Shown piece after piece: positions 22,131 to 30,731 of a stretch of DNA of 64,000 nucleotides. Position 1 is the stretch's first letter, and each line of letters begins with the position of its first letter. This DNA is from Novosphingobium sp. 28-62-57. Lineage in GTDB: Bacteria > Pseudomonadota > Alphaproteobacteria > Sphingomonadales > Sphingomonadaceae. The position numbers were made by a program, and so were the translations under genes. The stretch is taken from contig NCGO01000001.1 of the NCBI GenBank assembly GCA_002256985.1, positions 186,001 to 250,000 of the forward strand, in the 5' to 3' direction. The notes beneath the pieces are model-generated. The model made no database searches. It was not told where the DNA came from and saw only the letters and a program-made list of their open reading frames with translations.

Positions 22131-23531
22131 ATGAAGTTTGAGCGCATTAATCCCTTGACCGGCGCCGCCGCTTCGGCCGCCGAAGCAATGCAAGCATCTG
22201 ATATTCCGGCAATTACCGCACGTGCCGCAGCCGCCTATCCGGCTTGGGCGGCGTTGGGGCCGAACGCCCGGCGCGCGGTTCTGATGAAAGCGGCGGTCGC
22301 GCTCGAGTCGCGCGCCGATGCCTTTGTCGAAGCAATGATGGGCGAGATCGGCGCGACCAAGGGCTGGGCGCTGTTCAACCTTGGCCTTGCTGCCAGCATG
22401 GTGCGGGAAGCTGCGGCCCTGACCACGCAGATTGCGGGCGAAGTGATCCCCTCGGACAAGCCCGGCTGCGTCGCCATGGCGCTGCGTGAGCCGGTTGGCG
22501 TCATTCTGGGCATTGCCCCATGGAACGCGCCGATCATCCTGGGTGTGCGCGCCATTGCGGTGCCGCTGGCCTGCGGCAACGCCGTGATCCTCAAGGCCAG
22601 CGAACAGTGCCCGCGCACGCATTCGCTGATCATCGAAGCCTTCGCCGAGGCAGGTTTCCCCGAAGGTGTGGTCAATGTGGTGACCAATGCGCCTGCTGAC
22701 GCCGCAGATGTCGTCGGCGCGCTGATTGATGCGCCCGAGGTGAAGCGCATCAACTTTACCGGATCGACTGCAGTCGGACGGATCATTGCCATTCGCGCCG
22801 CGCAGCACCTGAAGCCATGCCTGCTGGAACTGGGCGGCAAGGCACCGCTGATCGTGCTGGACGATGCCGATCTGGATGAAGCGGTTAAGGCAGCAGCCTT
22901 TGGCGCGTTCATGAACCAGGGCCAGATTTGCATGAGCACCGAGCGGATTATCGTGGTTGAAGCGGTGGCCGATGAATTTGCGGCAAAGTTCAAGGCGAAG
23001 GTTGCTAGCATGGCTGTCGGTGATCCGCGCGAAGGCACGACGCCGCTGGGCGCGGTCGTTGACGCCAAGACCGTGGCGCACTGCCAGAGCCTGATCGAAG
23101 ATGCGCTGGCCAAGGGTGCTGAACTGCTGACCGGCGGCGAGACGACGCAGAACGTGCTGATGCCCGCCCACGTCGTCAATGGCGTGACGCAGGACATGAA
23201 ACTGTTCCGCGATGAAAGCTTCGGCCCGGTCGTCGGCGTGATCAAGGCGCGGGACGAGGCCCATGCCATCGAACTGGCGAACGATACCGAATATGGTCTG
23301 TCCGCCGCTGTGTTCACCCGTGACACGGCGCGGGGCCTGCGTGTGGCCCGCCAGATCAAGTCTGGCATCTGCCACGTCAATGGCCCCACCGTCCATGACG
23401 AAGCGCAAATGCCCTTCGGCGGCGTCGGTGCCTCTGGCTATGGCCGCTTTGGCGGGAAGGCCGGGATCGACAGCTTTACCGAACTGCGCTGGATCACGAT
23501 GGAAACCCAGCCCGGCCACTTCCCTATTTGA
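22131..23531 (+). CDS. vdh: Vanillin (aromatic aldehyde) dehydrogenase
   Basis: A 466-residue NAD(P)-dependent aldehyde dehydrogenase. Family residues are clear: IAPWNAPIILGVRAIAVPLA, KASEQCPRTHSLI, RINFTGSTAVGRIIA, LLELGGKAPLIVLDDADLDE with the general-base Glu, and NQGQICMSTERI with the catalytic Cys. The C-terminal FGPVVGV and FGGVGASGYGRFGGKAGI motifs follow. It resembles the vanillin/salicylaldehyde dehydrogenase branch, and the downstream feruloyl-CoA hydratase-lyase makes vanillin the most likely substrate, oxidised to vanillate. A GGGAGAG ribosome binding site precedes ATG 22131. The end of the gene overlaps a short tandem duplication that repeats the stop codon region. Confidence 0.88.
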   Translation: MKFERINPLTGAAASAAEAMQASDIPAITARAAAAYPAWAALGPNARRAVLMKAAVALESRADAFVEAMMGEIGATKGWALFNLGLAASMVREAAALTTQIAGEVIPSDKPGCVAMALREPVGVILGIAPWNAPIILGVRAIAVPLACGNAVILKASEQCPRTHSLIIEAFAEAGFPEGVVNVVTNAPADAADVVGALIDAPEVKRINFTGSTAVGRIIAIRAAQHLKPCLLELGGKAPLIVLDDADLDEAVKAAAFGAFMNQGQICMSTERIIVVEAVADEFAAKFKAKVASMAVGDPREGTTPLGAVVDAKTVAHCQSLIEDALAKGAELLTGGETTQNVLMPAHVVNGVTQDMKLFRDESFGPVVGVIKARDEAHAIELANDTEYGLSAAVFTRDTARGLRVARQIKSGICHVNGPTVHDEAQMPFGGVGASGYGRFGGKAGIDSFTELRWITMETQPGHFPI

Positions 23532-23551
23532 AGCGCCACTTCCCGATTTGA
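23515..23551. repeat. Short tandem duplication over the vdh stop codon
   Basis: GCCACTTCCCTATTTGA at 23515-23531 is repeated as GCCACTTCCCGATTTGA at 23535-23551 with one mismatch, giving a 20-base unit. Both copies include a TGA. It looks like a recent slip duplication of the 3' end of vdh. Confidence 0.8.
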
Positions 23552-23578
23552 TTTGAAGACTTTCTTTAAGGACCAACC

Positions 23579-24433
23579 ATGACTGAACAGCAGAAAATCG
23601 AACGTTCGGAAGAAGATACTGTAGCTTTCACCGTGGAAGACGGCATTGCATGGGTAAAGTTCAACCGCCCGGAAAAGCGCAATTGCATGAGCCCCAAGCT
23701 CAACCGCCGGATGAAGGCCGTGCTGGAAGAGCTGGAATTCCGCGACGACGTGCGCGTGCTGGTGCTGACCGGTGAGGGCGATGCCTGGACTGCAGGCATG
23801 GACCTGAAGGAATATTTCCGCGAAACCGAAGCGCTGGGCCTTGGCGCAGTGCGCAAATCGCAGCGCGAAAGCTATGGCTGGTTCGAACGGCTGCGTTGGT
23901 ATGAAAAGCCGACCGTGGCGATGATCAACGGTTGGTGCTTTGGCGGCGGCTATGGCCCGCTGTTCGGCTGCGATATCGCCATCGCTTCGGAAGACGCGCA
24001 GTTCGGTCTGTCCGAAATCAACTGGGGCATTCTTCCCGGCGGCGGCGCATCGAAGGTGGCGCAGGAACTGATGCCGTTCCGCAAGGCCATGTACCACGCG
24101 ATGATGGGTGAAAACCTGACCGGCAAGCAGGCCGAAGAGCAGGGCCTCGTCACCGAGGCTGTGCCGGCTGACAAGCTGAAGGCCCGCGTTCTGGAAATCT
24201 GCGAAGTGCTCAAGAAGAAGGACAGCCATGCCCTTCGCGCCACCAAGTGGACCGTGCGCCGCATGGTCGACATGACCTATGACAACGGGCTCGAATACCA
24301 GATCCGCGCACAGGAAGCGCTGCACAGCTTTGGTGGCGCAGCAGCCCGCAAGGAAGCGACCCGTCAGTTCCTTGATGAAAAGAGCTTCAAGCCAGGGCTC
24401 GAAACTTTTGACGTGAGCAAGGTCAAGGGCTGA
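23579..24433 (+). CDS. ech: Feruloyl-CoA (hydroxycinnamoyl-CoA) hydratase-lyase
   Basis: A 284-residue crotonase-fold enzyme that hydrates feruloyl-CoA and cleaves it to vanillin and acetyl-CoA. It shares with Pseudomonas HCHL the segments FNRPEKRNCMSPKLNR, AWTAGMDLKEYFRE, KPTVAMINGWCFGGGYGPL, FGLSEINWGILPGG with the catalytic Glu, a Tyr in GLEYQIRAQ, and the end DEKSFKPGLETF. The AAGGA ribosome binding site precedes ATG 23579. It lies 47 bases after vdh and ends in a strong terminator, so vdh-ech is a two-gene unit for side-chain shortening of ferulate-type acids. The matching feruloyl-CoA synthetase is not adjacent; the ligase at 34024 is only a distant candidate. Confidence 0.9.
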   Translation: MTEQQKIERSEEDTVAFTVEDGIAWVKFNRPEKRNCMSPKLNRRMKAVLEELEFRDDVRVLVLTGEGDAWTAGMDLKEYFRETEALGLGAVRKSQRESYGWFERLRWYEKPTVAMINGWCFGGGYGPLFGCDIAIASEDAQFGLSEINWGILPGGGASKVAQELMPFRKAMYHAMMGENLTGKQAEEQGLVTEAVPADKLKARVLEICEVLKKKDSHALRATKWTVRRMVDMTYDNGLEYQIRAQEALHSFGGAAARKEATRQFLDEKSFKPGLETFDVSKVKG

Positions 24434-24459
24434 TCCAGTCCGGCTTAGCTGAAACAGAC

Positions 24460-24490
24460 AGCCCCGGTTGCGCAAGCGGCCGGGGCTTTT
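24460..24490 (+). terminator. Intrinsic terminator after ech
   Basis: AGCCCCGG and CCGGGGCT form a perfect 8-base stem over a 12-base loop, followed by TTTTC, 27 bases after the ech stop. Confidence 0.88.
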
Positions 24491-24507
24491 CTGTGGGCTA
24501 CTGGGTG

Positions 24508-24643
24508 TTAGAGCGTGTTGACGTTAGCCTCGTCCAATTCTCCGTTCGTGTCGAGCGAAGTCGAGACATAACTCTCGGTGTCTCGACTTCGCTCGACACG
24601 AACGGGACTTGATGTGAATTGATGTAAAATCATCACGCTCTAA
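24508..24643. repeat. MITE-like element with 10-base terminal inverted repeats enclosing an R1 palindrome
   Basis: TTAGAGCGTG at 24508-24517 is the perfect reverse complement of CACGCTCTAA at 24634-24643. The match continues weakly inwards (TGA after one mismatch). Between them lies a perfect R1 palindrome: 27-base arms at 24542-24568 and 24579-24605 over a 10-base loop. The 136-base unit has no coding capacity. It sits between the ech terminator and the FAD oxidoreductase gene. Confidence 0.75.
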
Positions 24644-24678
24644 GGTGACAGCGATCAATCTCCTCGGGAAAGCCCACT

Positions 24679-26292
24679 TTGCCCAATCATTACGATGCCC
24701 TGATCATAGGCGGCGGCCACAACGGCCTGACTTGCGCCTTCTACCTCGCCCGTGCAGGCATGCGCGTGCGTGTGCTGGAGCGGCGGCACGTGGTGGGCGG
24801 CGCGGCGGTGACGGAAGAGTTTCACCCCGGCTTTCGCAATTCGACCGCCAGCTACACCGTCAGCCTGCTGCAGCCCAAAGTCATCGCCGACATGGCGCTG
24901 CACGATCACGGCTATTGTGTGGTGGAACGGCAGCTTTCAAACTTCCTGCCCTTTGCCGACAGTTATCTGAAACTGGGCGGCGGGGAAGGGCGCACGCAGG
25001 CCGAGTTTGCGCGCATTTCGCCGCCGGATGCTGAGGCCTATCCGCGCTATGACTCGGCACTCGCGAAGTTGGCCGATGTGCTGCGCGATCTGGCATTGAA
25101 AACGCCGCCGAATGTCGGGGGCGGGATGGGTGCCTTGCAGTCCGTCGCACAACAGGGCTGGCCGCTGGCAAAGCTTGATGCGGCCACACAGCGCGATCTG
25201 CTGGAGATTTTCACCCGTTCGGCGCGCGAGTTTCTTGACGGGTGGTTCGTTGATGACCGGGTGAAGGCGGCCTTTGCGTTTGATGCTGTGGTCGGCAACT
25301 ATGCTGGCGTGTCCACGCCCGGGTCGGCTTATGTGCTGCTGCACCATGTGTTTGGCGAAGTGAACGGCAAGGCCGGCGCGTGGGGCCATGCGATTGGCGG
25401 CATGGGGGCGATCACGCAGGCGATGGCCAAGGCTTGCTTGAAGGCAGGTGTCGAAATCAGTCTTGAGGCTCCTGCGGCCAAAGTGCTTGTCAACAGCGGC
25501 AAAGCAGCAGGCGTGCGGCTGGAAAGCGGCGAGGAACTGTTCGCGCCCATTGTTGCCGCCAACGTTGGCCCGGCGCTGCTCTTTCGGCAGATGGTGGACC
25601 CAAGCGATCTGGATGCCGATTTCCGCCGTCGCATCGCAGGATACAAGACCGGGTCAGGCACGTTCCGCATGAATGTCGCGCTATCAGAATTGCCTGATTT
25701 CAGCGTTTTGCCGGGCAAAGTTCAGGCTGAGCATCATACGGCGGGCATCGTGATCGCGCCGGGTATGGATTACATGGACCGCGCGTTTGACGATGCCAAA
25801 GCGCATGGCTGGTCGCGCCAGCCGATCGTCGAAATGCTGATCCCGTCCACGCTGGATGCTAGCCTTGCGCCCAAGGGGTGCCACGTGGCCAGCCTGTTCT
25901 GCCAGCAGTTTGCACCGACTTTGCCCGATGGCCGATCATGGGATGATTGCCGCGAAGAGGCGGCGGACCTGATCATTGATACCGTCACCGACCATGCGCC
26001 GAACTTCAAGGCCAGCGTGATCGCGCGGCAAATCCATTCGCCGCTCGATCTGGAACGCAAGTTTGGCCTTGTAGGAGGCGACATCTTCCACGGTCGGATG
26101 AGCCTTGACCAGTTATGGTCGGCGCGGCCCGTGCTGGGCCATGCCGATCATCGCGCGCCGATCCGCGGGCTGTACATGTGCGGATCAGGCACGCATCCCG
26201 GCGGCGGGGTTACTGGCGCACCGGGACACAATGCGGCGCGCGAGATCTTGCGCGACCGGTCGGTGCTGTGGAAATTGCTGCACCGGGGGTGA
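24679..26292 (+). CDS. PYROXD2/phytoene-desaturase-like FAD-dependent oxidoreductase
   Basis: A 537-residue flavoprotein of the phytoene dehydrogenase/PYROXD2 family. The FAD fold is at the N-terminus (ALIIGGGHNGLTCAFYLARA, then VRVLERRHVVGGAA). A second FAD contact lies at the C-terminus (IRGLYMCGSGTHPGGGVTGA, PGHNAAREIL). The middle contains a long substrate-binding region with GNYAGVSTPGSAYVLLHHVF. The substrate is unknown; no carotenoid genes are nearby. The only reasonable start is TTG at 24679, with GGGAAA upstream, since no in-frame ATG precedes the FAD loop. It is convergent with ald across a short hairpin. Confidence 0.83.
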   Translation: MPNHYDALIIGGGHNGLTCAFYLARAGMRVRVLERRHVVGGAAVTEEFHPGFRNSTASYTVSLLQPKVIADMALHDHGYCVVERQLSNFLPFADSYLKLGGGEGRTQAEFARISPPDAEAYPRYDSALAKLADVLRDLALKTPPNVGGGMGALQSVAQQGWPLAKLDAATQRDLLEIFTRSAREFLDGWFVDDRVKAAFAFDAVVGNYAGVSTPGSAYVLLHHVFGEVNGKAGAWGHAIGGMGAITQAMAKACLKAGVEISLEAPAAKVLVNSGKAAGVRLESGEELFAPIVAANVGPALLFRQMVDPSDLDADFRRRIAGYKTGSGTFRMNVALSELPDFSVLPGKVQAEHHTAGIVIAPGMDYMDRAFDDAKAHGWSRQPIVEMLIPSTLDASLAPKGCHVASLFCQQFAPTLPDGRSWDDCREEAADLIIDTVTDHAPNFKASVIARQIHSPLDLERKFGLVGGDIFHGRMSLDQLWSARPVLGHADHRAPIRGLYMCGSGTHPGGGVTGAPGHNAAREILRDRSVLWKLLHRG

Positions 26293-26310
26293 GGGCACAC
26301 GGCCCTCACC
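26288..26310. terminator. Hairpin between the convergent FAD oxidoreductase and ald genes
   Basis: GGTGAGGGC and GCCCTCACC form a perfect 9-base stem over a 5-base loop. The stem overlaps the stop codon of the oxidoreductase gene and ends 10 bases before the ald stop. It lacks a T-run but its position suits a bidirectional terminator. Confidence 0.6.
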
Positions 26311-26319
26311 GCACCGGGA

Positions 26320-27435
26320 TCAGGCCAGCACGTCGCTGACGGGCGTGTAGTCGTAACCCAATTCGCGGGCGACGGCTTCGTAGGTCACGTTGCCTTCGTG
26401 CACGTTTAGGCCAGCCGCGAGGTGCGCATCGGCCTTCAGCGCAGCCTTCCAGCCCATGTTGGCGATGCGCAAGGCGTGGGGCAGGGTCACGTTGTTAAGC
26501 GCATAAGTGCTGGTACGGGCAACGGCTCCGGGCATGTTGGCAACGCAGTAATGGACAATGCCATCAACCACATAGGTCGGCTCGGCATGGGTGGTGGCCT
26601 TGCTCGTTTCAAAGCAGCCGCCCTGATCGATGGCGACATCGACCAGCACTGCACCGGGCTTCATCGTCGAAAGCATGTCGCGTGTGACCAGTTTGGGCGC
26701 GGCGGCACCGGGAATCAGCACCGCGCCGATCACAAGGTCAGCCTCGGCCACCAGCGCGGCGAGCGCGGCTTTGCCAGAAAACAGCGTGCGGGCGCGGCCT
26801 TCGAAGTGGTTGTCGAGCCGTTCCAGCACATCGGTATCGCGATCAAGGATGGTTACGTCAGCGCCCAAACCAACGGCCATCTGCGCAGCGTTTACGCCCA
26901 CCACGCCGCCGCCGATGACGACCACTTTGCCTGGCAGCACCCCCGGAACGCCGCCCAGCAGCACACCGCGCCCGCCATTGGCTTTTTCCAGCGCCGTGGC
27001 CCCTGCCTGAATCGCCATGCGTCCGGCCACCTGACTCATTGGTTTGAGCAGGGGCAGGGCATTGCCCGCGCCGGTTACGGTTTCATAGGCGATGGCCGTG
27101 ACGCCCGATTTGACGAGATCGGCGGTCTGTTCCGGGTCGGGCGCGAGGTGGAGGTAGGTATAGAGGATCTGGCCCTTGCGGAGCATCGCCCGCTCGACCG
27201 CTTGCGGTTCCTTGACCTTGACGACCATCTCGCAAGTATCGAACACTGTCCTTGCATCGGGCTGGATCTGCGCGCCTGCAGCCTGATAGTCCGCATCACT
27301 CGCGCCGATGCCGTTGCCTGCACCGGTTTCGACCCAGACTTCGTGCCCATTGGCAACAAGCTCGCGCACGCTCTCTGGCGTGAGGCCGACGCGGTATTCG
27401 TGGTTCTTGATTTCCCTGACAGTGCCAACGCGCAT
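26320..27435 (-). CDS. ald: Alanine dehydrogenase
   Basis: A 371-residue enzyme that interconverts L-alanine with pyruvate, ammonia and NADH. The start at 27435 gives [20 protein letters not shown], the typical N-terminus. KVKEPQAVE carries the substrate-binding lysine and YTYLHLAPD the catalytic His. The NAD loop is [20 protein letters not shown] followed by [29 protein letters not shown] and [19 protein letters not shown] are also family signatures. It could assimilate or release ammonium freed by amine oxidation, since it lies near the amine dehydrogenase cluster, but that link is inference. Confidence 0.95.
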   Translation of the reverse strand: MRVGTVREIKNHEYRVGLTPESVRELVANGHEVWVETGAGNGIGASDADYQAAGAQIQPDARTVFDTCEMVVKVKEPQAVERAMLRKGQILYTYLHLAPDPEQTADLVKSGVTAIAYETVTGAGNALPLLKPMSQVAGRMAIQAGATALEKANGGRGVLLGGVPGVLPGKVVVIGGGVVGVNAAQMAVGLGADVTILDRDTDVLERLDNHFEGRARTLFSGKAALAALVAEADLVIGAVLIPGAAAPKLVTRDMLSTMKPGAVLVDVAIDQGGCFETSKATTHAEPTYVVDGIVHYCVANMPGAVARTSTYALNNVTLPHALRIANMGWKAALKADAHLAAGLNVHEGNVTYEAVARELGYDYTPVSDVLA

Positions 27436-27629
27436 GACGAAGTTCCTCTGGCTTAGGCGTGTTGCCTTCAACCAGCAGACTACTGCGAAGTTTCCGGCAG
27501 TTCTTGCCTATTTGGCCAGCGGGACGGAGGCTGAGCGGCCAAATCCTGCATGCGAACGGTAGATTTTTTCAAGCTCGCTGCTGAATGAATGCTTGGCGGG
27601 TGCCTGAAACGGATCAGGCCGAGGCGGGG

Positions 27630-28316
27630 TTACGCCTGTGTGCCAAGGCCTTTGATCTCATCAACCGTGATCGTCTTCACCAGCGTGCAAAAGGAATGGA
27701 TCGCGATGCGTTCCAACTGGGGCATGCGGGGTTCGAACGGCTTTTCGTGGCCGGCAAACACGGTCATTCCTTCCATGGAGGCGGAGATGAATAGCGCCAA
27801 GATTTCGCGATCATCCGTGCCAAGGTCGGGGCGCAGTTCGGCCACGATTTCCAGCAGTGGTGCACGCGCGCGGACATAGAGTTCCTGCACACGTTCCAGC
27901 ACAAACGGATCGTAATTGGACAGGGACCACAGTTCAGGGAAGAAGCGGGTGGTCTTTTTGGACCGGATATCATCAAGGACGAGCGTGCACAGGCGGCGCA
28001 AGCGTTCCTCTGCCGGGACGCCGGGCATGTGCATGATCGCGGCGAATTCCACTTCATAGGCGCGGATCACGGCTTCCATCAGTTCGCGCACCAGATCTTC
28101 GCGGCTGCGATAATGATAGGTCAGGTTGCCGAACTTCATGCCGCAGGCCGCCGCGACTCGGCGCATCGACATGGCCCGATAGCCCTCTTCGATCAGGATC
28201 GAGAGTGCAGTGCGCAGGATCAACTCGCGCGTCTCCTGGCCCTTCAAATAGCCGCCTTCACGTTCCGGCATGATCATGTCGGTCACTGTAATTGGGGCGC
28301 TATCCCTCTGATTCAT
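27630..28316 (-). CDS. TetR-family transcriptional regulator
   Basis: A 228-residue regulator with an N-terminal TetR helix-turn-helix: ILRTALSILIEEGYRAMSMR then RVAAACGMKFGNLTYHYRSR. The ligand-binding C-terminal domain is all helical (FFPELWSLSNYDPFVLERVQ). An alternative start at MIMPEREGGYLKG (28277) is possible, since the first 13 residues are not typical. It is divergent from the amine dehydrogenase operon across 150 bases that hold paired TGCGCA sites, so it is the best candidate for that operon's local regulator. The ligand could be an amine or an acyl-CoA; this is not visible from sequence. Confidence 0.88.
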   Translation of the reverse strand: MNQRDSAPITVTDMIMPEREGGYLKGQETRELILRTALSILIEEGYRAMSMRRVAAACGMKFGNLTYHYRSREDLVRELMEAVIRAYEVEFAAIMHMPGVPAEERLRRLCTLVLDDIRSKKTTRFFPELWSLSNYDPFVLERVQELYVRARAPLLEIVAELRPDLGTDDREILALFISASMEGMTVFAGHEKPFEPRMPQLERIAIHSFCTLVKTITVDEIKGLGTQA

Positions 28317-28348
28317 ATATCCAATCCCGTTACTTCTTGCTTATATTT

Positions 28349-28416
28349 TGCGCACTCTACGCTTAATGCGCAGATGTAATTTAGGTCACTTGACAGGTTT
28401 GTTGCCTGTTTGACAG
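28349..28416. promoter_or_regulatory. Divergent control region of the TetR gene and the amine dehydrogenase operon
   Basis: Two TGCGCA palindromes (28349-28354 and 28367-28372) are spaced 18 bases apart in an AT-rich stretch, a spacing of under two helical turns that suits a dimer pair. Downstream, TTGACAG occurs at 28390 and again at 28410, and ACAGG-(7)-CCTGT forms an inverted repeat between them. Either TTGACA could be a -35 box for the amine dehydrogenase operon; I see no strong -10. Confidence 0.4.
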
Positions 28417-28466
28417 TATTGCATCGTCACCAAGGTCCGAAATCCGGCGTGTCAGGGAGTGCTTGC

Positions 28467-29654
28467 ATGAGGCGGTTTGCGATGGCCATGGCCCTTTTGG
28501 CAGCAGGGGGTTCATCAGGCGGTGCTGCGCTGGCGGCCGATGCGGCTGCGGGCTCGTTTCCCAAGGCCCTTGCCGAAGAGCCCATTCCGGCGGTGGAAAA
28601 GCTGCCAGCGCAATGGCCGGCAAGCTGGATGCTGGTCCATGATTTCCATTTCAGCTCGATCCTCGACGGGCGAGTGATGGTGGTCGATACGGCGTCAACC
28701 GAGCGCCCCATTCGTGGAATGGTGCGCGCGGCGCAGTTTGCGAACATGCTTGTGTCTCCTTCCCGCCGTGAAATTCTGACGTCGGAAACCTTCTATTCGC
28801 GCCTGACGCAAGGGGTGCGAACGGACGTAGTTACTATTTGGGATATGGCTACACTCTTGCCGAAAGGCGAAATTGTGATGCCGGGCGGAAAGCGGCAGCA
28901 GTCCGTCACCTATCCGCAAGTGTTCCAGTTCACCAACGATCAGAAGTGGGCGCTGGTTGCCAATTTCACGCCCGCCCAATCGGTAAGCGTGCTCGATCTC
29001 GACGCGCGCAAGATGATCGCCGAGATCGATCTTCCGGGCTGCGCGCACCTCTATCCCACCGGCAAACGCGGCTTCTCCAGCTTGTGCGCCGACGGCTCGC
29101 TGCTGAGCGTCAATCTGGGGCCTGATGGGAAAGCGGTTGCTTCAAAGACCGTCGAAAACATTCATGACGTCGACAAGCAGCCGATGTTCGGCACGCCTGC
29201 CTGGCAGGGACAGACCGCGTGGTTTGTCAGCTACTACGGCCGGCTTCAGGCCTTCGATTTTTCCGGAGACGTCGGCAAGGCACTGCCCGGAGCCTTTGAT
29301 CTTGGTTCAGCCGAAGGCGCCGCGCCCGAATGGCGCCCGGGTGGCTGGCAGGTGATCGCCACCGACACGGCGGGCAAGCTCTATGTGCTGATGAGCCCGA
29401 ATGGCCGCGAAGGCAGCCACAAGGACGGCGGCACAGAGGTTTGGGTAGCAGACCCGGCGACAAAGACACGCACTGCCCGCATCGCGCTGCGCAGCCTTGC
29501 CACGGCCATCGGGCTGACGAAGGAGGCCAAACCGCAGCTGATCGTGGCCCGCGCCGATGGTGAGATTGACGTTCACGACGCTGCGACCGGCACGTTCGTC
29601 CGTTCGCTGGGCAAGGCAGGCGGTGACAATCCTCTCGTCATCACGGCCCCATAA
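28467..29654 (+). CDS. mauB: TTQ-dependent amine dehydrogenase, heavy (alpha) chain
   Basis: A 395-residue periplasmic heavy chain of a methylamine/aromatic-amine dehydrogenase (MauB/AauB). ATG 28467 was chosen because AGGGAG lies 7 bases upstream and it opens a signal peptide (MRRFAMAMALLAAGGSSGGA, cleaved near ALAA). The mature part has the family's beta-propeller repeats: DFHFSSILDGRVMVVDTAS, FTNDQKWALVANFTPAQSVS, VLDLDARKMIAEIDLPGCAH, GTPAWQGQTAWFVSYYGRLQ, and WRPGGWQVIATDTAGKLYVL followed by HKDGGTEVWVADPATKTR. It pairs with the light chain at 30732 and is followed one base later by mauE. Sequence alone does not decide between methylamine and aromatic-amine specificity, but the aau-like gene order favours an aromatic or larger amine. 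Confidence 0.9.
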   Translation: MRRFAMAMALLAAGGSSGGAALAADAAAGSFPKALAEEPIPAVEKLPAQWPASWMLVHDFHFSSILDGRVMVVDTASTERPIRGMVRAAQFANMLVSPSRREILTSETFYSRLTQGVRTDVVTIWDMATLLPKGEIVMPGGKRQQSVTYPQVFQFTNDQKWALVANFTPAQSVSVLDLDARKMIAEIDLPGCAHLYPTGKRGFSSLCADGSLLSVNLGPDGKAVASKTVENIHDVDKQPMFGTPAWQGQTAWFVSYYGRLQAFDFSGDVGKALPGAFDLGSAEGAAPEWRPGGWQVIATDTAGKLYVLMSPNGREGSHKDGGTEVWVADPATKTRTARIALRSLATAIGLTKEAKPQLIVARADGEIDVHDAATGTFVRSLGKAGGDNPLVITAP

Positions 29655-29655
29655 G

Positions 29656-30141
29656 ATGAGCGCGCTGCCCCTTTTTCTGGCGCTGGTGCTGGCAGGTTCT
29701 GCGGTTCACAAAGCGCTGTCGCGTGATCGCTTGGCGGCTGCAGCGGCGCGTCTCAGCGGGCTTGATCGCCACGGCCAACTTGTGCTGATCGCGGCGGGCT
29801 GTCTGGAACTCGTCGCCGCTGTTGCGCTTGTTGTGCCAGCATTACGGCCCACGGGCGCGGTGATCGCGGCTGCGGTGTGGCTGGCCTATGGCGCGGCACT
29901 GTTGCGGCTGCGTGGGCGGACGCTTGATTGCGGGTGCGATCTGGTGGCGCGGGAAAAACCGGTCGATTTGCCCCTGATTGCACGGCCCGTAGCGCTGGCG
30001 CTGCTCGCTGTGGTCGTTGCTCTTGTCCCGCCGACAGATTTTGCGCTCGACGCCCCGTTTGCGGCGGCAGCGATGCTGGCGCTTTATCTTGCGGCGTCCG
30101 AACTCCTTGCCATTCCCCATCCTCGCTGGAGGAAATCGTGA
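29656..30141 (+). CDS. mauE: MauE-like membrane protein for amine dehydrogenase maturation
   Basis: A 161-residue inner-membrane protein of the MauE family, needed in known systems for accumulation of the light chain and its disulfides. Four hydrophobic segments are visible (ALPLFLALVLAGSAVH, LVLIAAGCLELVAAVALVVP, TGAVIAAAVWLAYGAALLRL, VALALLAVVVALVPP) plus AAAAMLALYLAASELL at the end. A CGC pair lies in RTLDCGCDLVA. It starts one base after the heavy-chain stop and overlaps the mauD start (TGATG), so the three genes are translationally coupled. Confidence 0.87.
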   Translation: MSALPLFLALVLAGSAVHKALSRDRLAAAAARLSGLDRHGQLVLIAAGCLELVAAVALVVPALRPTGAVIAAAVWLAYGAALLRLRGRTLDCGCDLVAREKPVDLPLIARPVALALLAVVVALVPPTDFALDAPFAAAAMLALYLAASELLAIPHPRWRKS

Positions 30142-30728
30142 TGCTGACTTCGCAGATCCTGTTGTGGACCGTCGTGATCGTGCAAGGGCTGCTGATCGCA
30201 GCGCTGGCCCGCCAGGTCGGCATTTTGCACGAACGTATAGCGCCAGCAGGCGCGCTGACCCTGCACCAAAAGGTTGAGGTGGGCGAAGTGGCCAGCCCGA
30301 TGGCCATGACCACGATTGATGGCGCACCTTTGCAGATTGCAGGCAAGCGCGCGGGCCGCAGCCAGTTGCTGTTCTTTGCCTCGCCCGATTGCCCGGTGTG
30401 CAAATCGCTGCTGCCGGTGGTCCGCTCTGCCGCCAGTGCCGAGGCCGATTGGCTTGATGTGGTGCTGGCAGGCGACGGGTCCGAAGGAGAGTATCGCCGC
30501 CTGCGCCAGACGCATGGGCTGGACAGCGTGCCGCTGGTCCTTTCCGAAGCGCTGGGCCGCGCTTTTGGCGTGTCCAAACTGCCCTATGCCGTGCTGCTGG
30601 ACGAGGCGGGCCGCGTGGCCTCGCTCGGCCTGATCAACAGCCGCGAACATCTCGAAAGCCTGTTCGAAGCCAAGGAACGCGGCGTTGCCTCGATCCAGGA
30701 TTTCCTCGCGCGCAGACAAGGAGCCTGA
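30141..30728 (+). CDS. mauD: MauD-like thiol-disulfide oxidoreductase
   Basis: A 195-residue membrane-anchored, thioredoxin-fold protein. One N-terminal helix (SQILLWTVVIVQGLLIAALA) anchors it; the active site is FFASPDCPVCKSLLPVV with C84 and C87. In methylamine dehydrogenase systems MauD helps form the six disulfides of the light chain in the periplasm. The cis-proline is in FGVSKLPYAVLLDEAG. It overlaps mauE at the start and ends 3 bases before the light-chain ATG. Confidence 0.9.
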   Translation: MLTSQILLWTVVIVQGLLIAALARQVGILHERIAPAGALTLHQKVEVGEVASPMAMTTIDGAPLQIAGKRAGRSQLLFFASPDCPVCKSLLPVVRSAASAEADWLDVVLAGDGSEGEYRRLRQTHGLDSVPLVLSEALGRAFGVSKLPYAVLLDEAGRVASLGLINSREHLESLFEAKERGVASIQDFLARRQGA

Positions 30729-30731
30729 TCC

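Noticed and set aside
24508-24643. Considered as a small RNA gene
   Set aside because: The structure is explained by inverted repeats of a dispersed element; there is no independent promoter evidence.
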